Under the pieces are notes generated by a model. That model made no database searches. It was not told where the DNA came from and was given only the letters and a program-made list of their open reading frames with translations. From NCBI GenBank assembly GCA_009760855.2, contig WPIO01000074.1, forward strand, positions 1,344,501 to 1,408,500: DNA of 64,000 nt. The letters are read 5' to 3'. The DNA is from Cristatella mucedo. Lineage: Eukaryota; Bryozoa; Phylactolaemata; Cristatellidae. Both the position numbers and the translations under genes were made by a program. Positions 57,098 to 64,000 of the stretch are shown here, one piece after another. How positions within the stretch are numbered: position 1 is the first letter of the stretch; each line of letters begins with the position of its first letter.

Positions 57098-57276
57098 GGA
57101 AGAGCCGTGATGGCGCGTGGTGATGGTAAGGCGGTTGCTTTTCACGGCCTCGGATCCCGATGTGGTGGGCTAGACTCCTTTATTGTCAATTATAATATAA
57201 TCCCTTATTGCCAATGCAATTCGTGGTGATAGCCGTAAAGGCTCTCCTGTGGCTATACAATAAGGGTTGTTATTTT
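57098..57276 (+). mobile_element. SINE-A (tRNA-derived)
   Basis: Forward copy: GAGCCGTGATGGCGCGTGGT, GGCGGTTGCTTTTCACGGCC, GTGATAGCCGTAAAGGCTCT, tail AATAAGGGTTGTTATTTTT. It contains a small internal AT-rich insertion. Confidence 0.82.
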
Positions 57277-57452
57277 TTGTATTTTTTCTTTTATGCGGAA
57301 GGCATCAGAGCTTCCAATCAAATTTCTGAAATATTTGTCTTTTGAAAGGTGCTCTAGACAAGTATAGGATTTTCAGACAGATTTTTTAAATATTCTCCTA
57401 ACATGTTCCCATTAGGTGAACTGACTGCACTTGCCATTTACCTCTAATCCAG

Positions 57453-57598
57453 GGTTTGAATTTCAAGAGCACCGCCACGGGTCACGGACCGTAGTCAAGC
57501 CGTTCGACAAACTGACCGACGACGAGGAGGATGTTTCTCGCCCGCGTCGGTGCCCATGTGCCGGAGGCTACTTAAAGCACGTGACCTTATCGTTCTAG
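57453..57598 (+). CDS. Candidate exon, function unknown
   Basis: After a good acceptor (TTTACCTCTAATCCAG) an open frame reads FEFQEHRHGSRTVVKPFDKL then TDDEEDVSRPRRCPCAGGYL, ending in a TAG at 57596. The amino-acid mix is protein-like (charged and acidic, with a KPFDKLTDDEED segment), unlike the translated repeats nearby. I do not recognise the family. If internal, a donor such as GC|GTCGGT near 57545 could be used; otherwise it is a short terminal exon. No partner exon was found, so this may be chance. Confidence 0.25.
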
Positions 57599-57844
57599 CA
57601 CCTTTTGATTACGCTATCATGCCGCCAGATTTGATCAAGCTCCTGAGCCGAATTCACTCGACTGCAACACGTCGGCCACACGAAAACAGTTTACTATCAA
57701 GGATCTTCGTTAGTAGCTTGGACCGATTCGTATTTCCTTATTAATAAACTATTAGTATGGGCTATATATAGGATAAATATATTAATATATATATCCATAT
57801 ACATAAAATAAATAAATAAATATATATATATATATATGTATGTA

Positions 57845-57998
57845 TATATTACCCGCGAACCCACAACCTCGGCCCCAAGGTCGTGGGTTTGAATCCTGTA
57901 GTGGGCGATTCTTTATCGCTGCTGCAAATGGTGGTGACAGCCGTAAAGGCTCTTTTGTCGCTACACAAAAGAGGCTAGTAAATCAGCTAGTATTTTTG
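57845..57998 (+). mobile_element. SINE-A (tRNA-derived), head truncated
   Basis: Forward copy starting near the stem before the B box (AACCTCGGCCCCAAGGTCG), B box GGGTTTGAATCC, GCCGTAAAGGCTCTTTTGTC, tail AGAGGCTAGTAAATCAGCTA. Confidence 0.85.
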
Positions 57999-58270
57999 TT
58001 ATATATATATATATATATATATATTGTTTATAAGATATATGTAAGCGAGATATTATGTAGTGATAGTAATTATGGATCACTTCGGAGCGCGTCTGGAAGT
58101 GCCTGCATTCTAGTAAAACATAGTTCTCCAAGCTGCCCTCTGTTCTCCCATCCTGGCCCCGGGTGTGCAGTTGTCTCTTCTTTTGGTCCTTGACCCTTGA
58201 ATCGGCAGTGTCACACGCTACTAATCAGTATTTCAATCTAATTGTCAGTAATTTTTCATCAAAGAAATAT

Positions 58271-58425
58271 TAGCTAATTTAGCAGCTTCATTTGTATAGC
58301 GACGGCAGAAGAGCCTCCATGGCTATCACCACCGATGCTTGCAGTTGGCAATAAAAAAACGACTGCAAGATTCAAAATGGTGATCTAAATCTTGAAGAGC
58401 GAGCGCCTTACCTCGTGGGCTTACG
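58271..58425 (-). mobile_element. SINE-A, diverged
   Basis: Reversed copy: AGCTAATTTAGCAGCTTCAT, AGAGCCTCCATGGCTATCAC, GACTGCAAGATTCAAAATGG at the B box. Confidence 0.7.
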
Positions 58426-60384
58426 AGGTCCATAGTGTGATTCATCCTCGCGTCTCTTTGACTCTCTCTCTCTTCTTGCGATCGGGACGAGGCAGCTTGG
58501 AAAATCGTGGCAGCCAGGCTCCAAATTAGCACCACCAAATGGGCACAGCTCAACCGATGACCGAAACGATTGGGAAACGCGATCCGTGGCGAAATTGCGA
58601 CGGTTGAGTGTGTGAGGCTTCTTTTTTTTACTGGCGAGAACGACTTGCTCTCTGCGAGACGTGCTGCATTTTAGGTTTATTTGCAAAAATCGTGATTCAG
58701 ACAGCTGGCGGCAAGCCAGCCCAACACGCCGGGATTTTGTCAAGTTTGAGCTTCGAAACTGGTGGCAGCAGGTATGTGTGCATGAGCGAAAGACTTCAAA
58801 TTTTTCAGGACAGGCTTCTGGAGCTTACTTAAAATTACTGTGCATAGAAAAATAAATACTTGGCTTGTATACATTAAACAATGATCTCCTATTAAATTTG
58901 AGAATTAAATTTGTTACATTTACGAATCTAACTGGAGAGTATTATGATAAAAGTATTATGACAAAAATATGTATACAATTAATATCTATGCTTTACTTAA
59001 GACTAATCTAAAGCTGGCTGTGGACTCCTAGTGCCTTCTGCGAATGCTACTCTTACAATTGACAAGTTTACTTTGAAAATGATGTCACTTGCTTAGTAGC
59101 CTATACCTTTGGTTTCTACTGTCTTTAATGCATGCTGCTCGAGCCTCATGCAAGTACGAGTTGTGTCTGCTTTAGTCCCCTCGAAATCTCCGGGATAATA
59201 ATCCGCGAGTCCATAATCGCTATCCACAATTCATAACCATACTCATAATCGCTATCATCCGTAATCCATAGTCGCTATTGATGGATCTGGATCCATATTT
59301 GAGCAGGTGTACAGTTCCGCTAGAGCAGTGCTACCCAAACTGTGTGTCATACTATCTCGTCGACATTTTGGGCATTTTATTACATTCTGTATTCAACGCT
59401 CTCTTTGTTGGCCTCTTCTCGATTCCAGAACGTTACGCTAGTTTTTCATATTTGAAGGAGTCCCTAAATAGGCGATCGAAAATTTTACTAGTCGGTCGTT
59501 CAGAACGACTCGACCCCAGTGACTGGGCATATACATCACTTTAATGCTAATATACGGTCTTAACTGTATCCAATCTTAATTCCGTAACTCGGGCAAGAGC
59601 AAATCGGGCATTAGTTCATGTAATGACAGGAAGCAGTGAGTGAGATAATTGTGCCTGACACAAACAATTTAGAAATATCAGTATAACACGCTTGTTCTTT
59701 AAGGTCCCAAACAGTACCTTTAAGCTAAGCAAACATTCAGTACGCAAGTATTTTAATCAGTGATCATCATCTATTGAATTATTTAGCCTAATATGAGCAT
59801 CAATTGTTTGTTTTACTCAGTTCTAATGCAATGACTTTCTGGTGATGGTCGAATAGATGGCCAAGTTCGATTAAGCACAGCAGCTCTCTTGCTTGCTTTT
59901 TCGGCTCGTCGTATGGCACGAGTGGACAATCTGTAACTCACGAGCTTCAAAATTTGCTTAACAAAGAAATTACTGCAATACATGAGTTGGAAGTGATGAA
60001 GAAATACTTAAAATTATCACAAGCTTAGTGGGCGGTAGCTAATGAATCTGTCTCGGGATTTTTTAAAGTAAACGTCAGTTATCAAGTTTAGTAGATGGCA
60101 ACTCTATCCAGGATCATGTATGATTTCTGTAGGATTATATTCACATAAATATGCATTAAATAGTGCGAGGCAAAGTTAAAAAAATATACTCAGGGATTGG
60201 GTGATAAAAGTAAATATTGAATTTGTTTATTCGAAGTACCTAGTTAATCAGCCCAAATTGCACATGGTAACTAGTAAAGTCAATAAACAATTATTAGATA
60301 GACAACTGTAAGTAAGAATTAATAAATTTCAAAGTTAAATTACCAGGCTGACGTTTACTTATTCGTGATTTTGTTGTACAATTA
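58426..60384. other. No gene recognised
   Basis: AT-rich sequence. The 88-codon plus-strand frame at 59278-59544 has hydrophobic stretches but no known motif. A small cluster of CATAATCGCTAT-like repeats occurs at about 59200-59280. Confidence 0.55.
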
Positions 60385-60705
60385 CATTATACCAGTTTCA
60401 GTTTCTAGCACCTCTGACCCACAAGGCCCGGAATGGCTTGGCTTCTATATTACGAACACTACGAAGACGGACCAGTTTCAGCATCCGCGTACTCTCGTGC
60501 CCTCTCTGGACAATAAATAAATTAGCTGCTGCATTTATACGCGTGCGTCCCCTAAAAAAACTTGTGTTCCCATCTCCGAGACTGGAACTCACTTTCGCAA
60601 CTCTTAGCGAACATCTTATCTCCCACGGCCTGCGACTTTGGCGCATTCTTTCCAGCTGTCCTGAGCTGCTATGCCCACGCTACTCGCTTCATAAACTGCC
60701 TTGAG
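60385..60705 (+). mobile_element. Second LINE family fragment, ORF2 C-terminus
   Basis: CTGACCCACAAGGCCCGGAA codes for THKARNGLA, and the end (GCGCATTCTTTCCAGCTGTC) matches the end of the fragment at 42150-42510. The 88-codon plus-strand frame starting at 60438 appears to be a shifted reading of this remnant and is not called as a gene. Confidence 0.5.
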
Positions 60706-61549
60706 TGATCTGGTGGTGAAAAGCTGCTGCGGCTTAACAAAAATCCATTGCTACAACAATTAACTCACTGATTCGCGAGAAGCTGAGAGGCGTGAAGTTC
60801 TCAGAACATTCTTATGCAGAAATCTGCCGGGCATACGGGACATTCTCTCACATCTTCTCAACGAATACTCGAGAAAACTTTTTCATAGATATATTTAAAT
60901 GCCTTCTGACTTATTTACTGTTTACAAAGATAAAGATGATGTAGTCTTACCTCGCCAAAGAATTTTTTGGAGTGCATGCATCTGACTACGTCCTAATGCT
61001 ACTGTTGCCCTCGACAGTAGCTGGAAGGTAGGTCATTAGTGCCAATGTCTCATCAGCATCACGAAAAGTCGCTGTTCTCACACGCAGCTCATGACGAAAA
61101 CAATTAGATTTATTTTGCTAGTGCTGTTTAATAAAAACCCTTAAATGCCTGCCGAATTCTGGGTGACTTATTATGCATGACAAAAATGTAACTCTTGCGC
61201 AGTTTTAATTGGCTCGACTTGCCGCAGCAAGAGTTTTAGTAGGCCTTCGGCTAAGTGGTACCACAGCCTTCGGCTGTGGTAAGCCACACTGCGGAAAACA
61301 ATCCGTGTATCTCTAGTGGTTCAATTGTTTCTTCTAAGCGTTTGCTCGGTACTCGACCTGTCTGAGCTGTCTGCACGCTCTCTTCCATTCGTTCGCTTCA
61401 CCCTGGAGCTGACTGAGACGTCTGTATTAGTCGGTAACAGGACCCGAAAACAGTCAACTGCTTGAGCGACATTCGCACGCACAGGGCGACACCTCCAAGA
61501 GCTGCCCTCAATGGGAATATTGCTGCCAGCATCGCGCGATTCATCATCT
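60706..61549. other. No gene recognised; short hairpin
   Basis: Contains a perfect 10-bp palindrome TACCACAGCC/GGCTGTGGTA with a TTC spacer at 61259-61281; otherwise nothing. Confidence 0.6.
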
Positions 61550-61703
61550 TAGCGTAAGGGGGTGGTTGCTTTCACGACCTCGGTCCCGAGGTCGTGGGTT
61601 CGATTCCTGCAGTGGGCGATTCTATATCGCCACTGCAAGCGGTGGTGATAGCCGTAAAGGCTCTTCTGTCGCTATACAAAAGAGGCTGTTTAATCAGCTA
61701 GGA
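61550..61703 (+). mobile_element. SINE-A, near consensus
   Basis: Forward copy with an 11-bp perfect stem (CACGACCTCGG/CCGAGGTCGTG at 61573-61583 and 61586-61596) directly before the B box GGGTTCGATTCC, then GCCGTAAAGGCTCTTCTGTC and tail AGAGGCTGTTTAATCAGCTA. Confidence 0.9.
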
Positions 61704-61924
61704 ATTATGCTGTGCACGTAGCTGGAGCGTGCAGCTACATTTTCGCCCCCTACCGCAGCAGTGACTTAAAATCAACAGGTACCTTGTTACAATATATATT
61801 TCACAGCAAAGGGATCACGTTGTAAATAATGTTTAGCACATCGTCTTGATGAGAATGGTTGCATGTCTCACATATATATTTCGATTTGCTTTGTTCATGT
61901 ATAATTTCTTGCCTGTGATATTAA

Positions 61925-62300
61925 TGTAATTATGACACATTTGATAAAGCGTCCTCTGAGAACTCAATCTCTTTTTAGGCGCTTGGCATTTGCTGCAAAG
62001 GAAGCTTACATGAATGGTTAGTAGTCGCATACTCAGAAAACAACAAGAATAACATGGTTACGCGTGACAAGCCCAGGGTCAGCATGCAAGTATGGTTAGT
62101 GGCAGCATGCATAACATGTCAGCACGCATTGGCACATAAATAATGAATCGGGGGACCCAATAAACTCTGTGATAATTAAGTGAGTTTTTTTTAATATGGT
62201 CAAGCCAGGGGATGTTGTAACTGAATTCGGGAGTGAGTTCCAGGATTTGAGTGCACACGAACTAAAGGCACGGTTTCCAAAGGATTTCAAATCTCATCCG
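61925..62300 (-). mobile_element. L2-like LINE 3' end, reversed
   Basis: The tail GATAAAGCGTCCTCTGAGAA then ATCTCTTTTTAGGCGCTT opens the copy at the left. The reversed UTR and ORF2 C-terminus follow (counterpart of AFSSCALKSWNSLP near 62235-62275). The right end runs into a 97-bp tandem duplication. Confidence 0.78.
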
Positions 62301-62453
62301 ATTATTAGTCAAAGATAAAATTGAAGGTTCAGACTGTAGTATTCCAATTTTTAGTTAACTAAAGGCACGGTTTCCAAAGGATTTCAAATCTCATCCGATT
62401 ATTAGTCAAAGATAAAATTGAAGGTTCAGACTGTAGTATTCCAATTTTTAGTT
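62260..62453. repeat. Perfect 97-bp tandem duplication
   Basis: Two identical 97-bp units, 62260-62356 and 62357-62453, starting AACTAAAGGCACGG. The short string AACTAA recurs after the second unit, suggesting duplication between microhomologies. The first unit begins in the reversed L2 fragment. Confidence 0.95.
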
Positions 62454-62865
62454 AACTAATTTACACAGATCTGTGCTGATTAATTCTCGTGAGATGAATA
62501 TTTAGGTTACTGAATAAAACAATCTTCTTTTATAGGTCTCCATGCTCAGGAAGTTTCAATGGCTGCTGCATAATAACGCTACCGACGAATAAGGTTTTGA
62601 CATTTCTTAACGAATTGTCATACAATTGGCTTAATTACTAATAATTACTAATTAATTAGTTGGTATTAATATTATTATTAAAAATAATAAATTACATAAT
62701 AATTAATACTATTAATTACTAATTGTCTTTACTAATTGTCATACTAAGTTGGCGTTGGCTTTATTGAGATAATGCGGATCTTAGTAAGTAATAATACAAT
62801 AGGCTGCGTCAATAGAACCATGAAAGAACTTTTTCTCTACCTTGATGCTTTGTAAATCACTGCAG
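62454..62865. other. AT-rich spacer
   Basis: Dense TAATTA/ATTAAT/ATTACTAATT repeats at about 62635-62740; no gene. Confidence 0.65.
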
Positions 62866-63030
62866 TCGTGATGGCACACTGGGTAATTCGCTGCTTTTAA
62901 CGACCACGGTCCCGAGGTCGTAGGGTTTTAATTCTTCGGTGAGCGATCCTTTATCACCGCGGCAAGCGATAGTGAGAGACGTAAAGGCTCTTCTGTCAAC
63001 GTACAAAAGATGCTGTTAAATCTTCTAATT
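62866..63030 (+). mobile_element. SINE-A (tRNA-derived)
   Basis: Forward copy: GTGATGGCACACTGGGTAAT (A-box region), CGACCACGGTCCCGAGGTCG, a diverged B box (GGGTTTTAATTCTT), ACGTAAAGGCTCTTCTGTCA, tail AAGATGCTGTTAAATCTTCT. Confidence 0.8.
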
Positions 63031-64000
63031 TTTTTTTTAAGAGAACCAATAACCAAGTGTCAATGACATAGATGGTCTTAAGCGTACAAATATGAAAGCA
63101 CACAGATACTGAGCGAAACCGGTTATTAAGATTGGCCGCCGGCAAAATGGGCTGAATTATCCTGAATTATCTCAACTATTCGTAGTTCAGAGGATAGAGC
63201 AGCAGGGGCAACGAGGATATTTTCATTCGAGTGCAAACGGTCCTAATATGTAATGCTCAATCTAAAGGGCCCTAGGGTTTCGTGGTTCGCAGATGCATAC
63301 GGATTCTTAAAAAGAAGCAGACTGCAAACTGAGTGAGATTCAAATGTGGTGAGATGCACAAAATCAAAGAATGGAAGCAAATGAATTTGATAGCAGCTTA
63401 CAATCGAGACAGAATATTTGATCGAGTGGGATGTTTGCTGTGATCAAACACATGCACACATGCAACAAAGAAGATGAATCACTTCAGTATACGAAATTCG
63501 GCATTGGTGCATAAGGGATCAGTTATATATATATATAATTCATTTATATAGCGAGTTACATTGTATTATATTATATTGGAGTTCATGCTAAAAATGCGTA
63601 TGAGGAAGTGACATTTTCTGGAATACGGAATCGAATTAAAATTTGAAAAATCTCAACAATATGAAGGCTCAGTACTTTGAGGGTGATAGATTACTGCAAG
63701 CTGTGGCAAGGTGCTCATGGAAAGACCTAAAACCAAAAATTCCAGAGACTGCTTCCACAGGACTGCAAAAGGTTCGAAATTTTGAGAGAAGCGAGCTACA
63801 ATGGCTGCTCCTTCGGCAGTTTTGATTCATTGCTGAAGTACGAAAAGAAGAAAAGAGGGACAATCGATTGCAATATTTTTAAGACAGAAGAGGATACGTA
63901 TATGTACATAATTCAAGGCTTTATTGAGGAATTGGTTAATTTAAACACAGCTGAACCTATTGGCGAGACCTGGGTCCCCAAAAGGACCCGGGTCTTACAA
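63031..64000. other. No gene recognised; terminal hairpin
   Basis: A 60-codon plus-strand frame at 63643-63825 is unassigned. A SINE-B-like tail stub (AATTCATTTATATAGCG) follows a (TA)n tract at about 63537. A 12-bp hairpin lies at 63966-63995. Confidence 0.5.

Noticed and set aside
60438-60704. 88-codon plus-strand frame as a gene
   Set aside because: It overlaps a LINE fragment recognisable by nucleotide similarity to 42.15-42.51 kb and reads out of the element's frame.
61550-61703. Functional tRNA genes at sites with A and B boxes
   Set aside because: The boxes belong to interspersed SINE copies with SINE tails; no cloverleaf with a proper acceptor stem is present.

Overview
The window looks like repeat-rich nuclear DNA from an invertebrate metazoan. 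The evidence is one long intron-rich gene with canonical GT/AG splice sites, many copies of an L2/CR1-type LINE, two families of tRNA-derived SINEs, and abundant (CA)n, (GA)n and (TA)n microsatellites. Nothing prokaryotic (operons, Shine-Dalgarno sites, CRISPR) is visible. I cannot name the species. One ambiguous base (n, position 20900) and several apparent single-base indels suggest draft-quality sequence.

The only host gene I can support is on the minus strand between about 51.05 kb and 20.99 kb. It encodes an ARHGAP1/p50RhoGAP-like protein (Sec14/CRAL-TRIO domain followed by RhoGAP). I could place ten exons: 51050-50955, 49472-49357, 43247-43178, 33014-32927, 32593-32462, 30584-30498, 30398-30300, 25668-25545, 24360 to about 24251, and about 21137-20988. 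The first seven join with matching splice phases and read as a clean acidic N-terminus plus Sec14 domain. The last three (proline-rich linker and first part of the RhoGAP domain) show frame inconsistencies. The first coding exon and the C-terminal half of RhoGAP were not found.

The introns and flanks are dominated by three repeat families, named here only by local labels. L2-like LINE copies end in an (ATT)n tail. The best copy is 33604-35630, with [10 protein letters not shown] and YADD boxes; an older, longer copy is 46030-49250. SINE-A is a tRNA-derived family of about 15 copies with its own 3' tail. SINE-B has a tRNA-like head joined to a 3' tail that matches the L2 3' end, so it probably uses the L2 reverse transcriptase. 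Two SINE-A copies lie head to head at 29114-29442 and form a long palindrome. A roughly 1-kb CAG-rich minisatellite fills half of the intron at 30585-32461.

The left part (1-18.4 kb) and right part (51-64 kb) hold only scattered repeat fragments, microsatellites and unrecognised open frames. One spliced-looking candidate exon lies on the plus strand at 57453. Most remaining open frames are short or come from simple repeats and are not called as genes.
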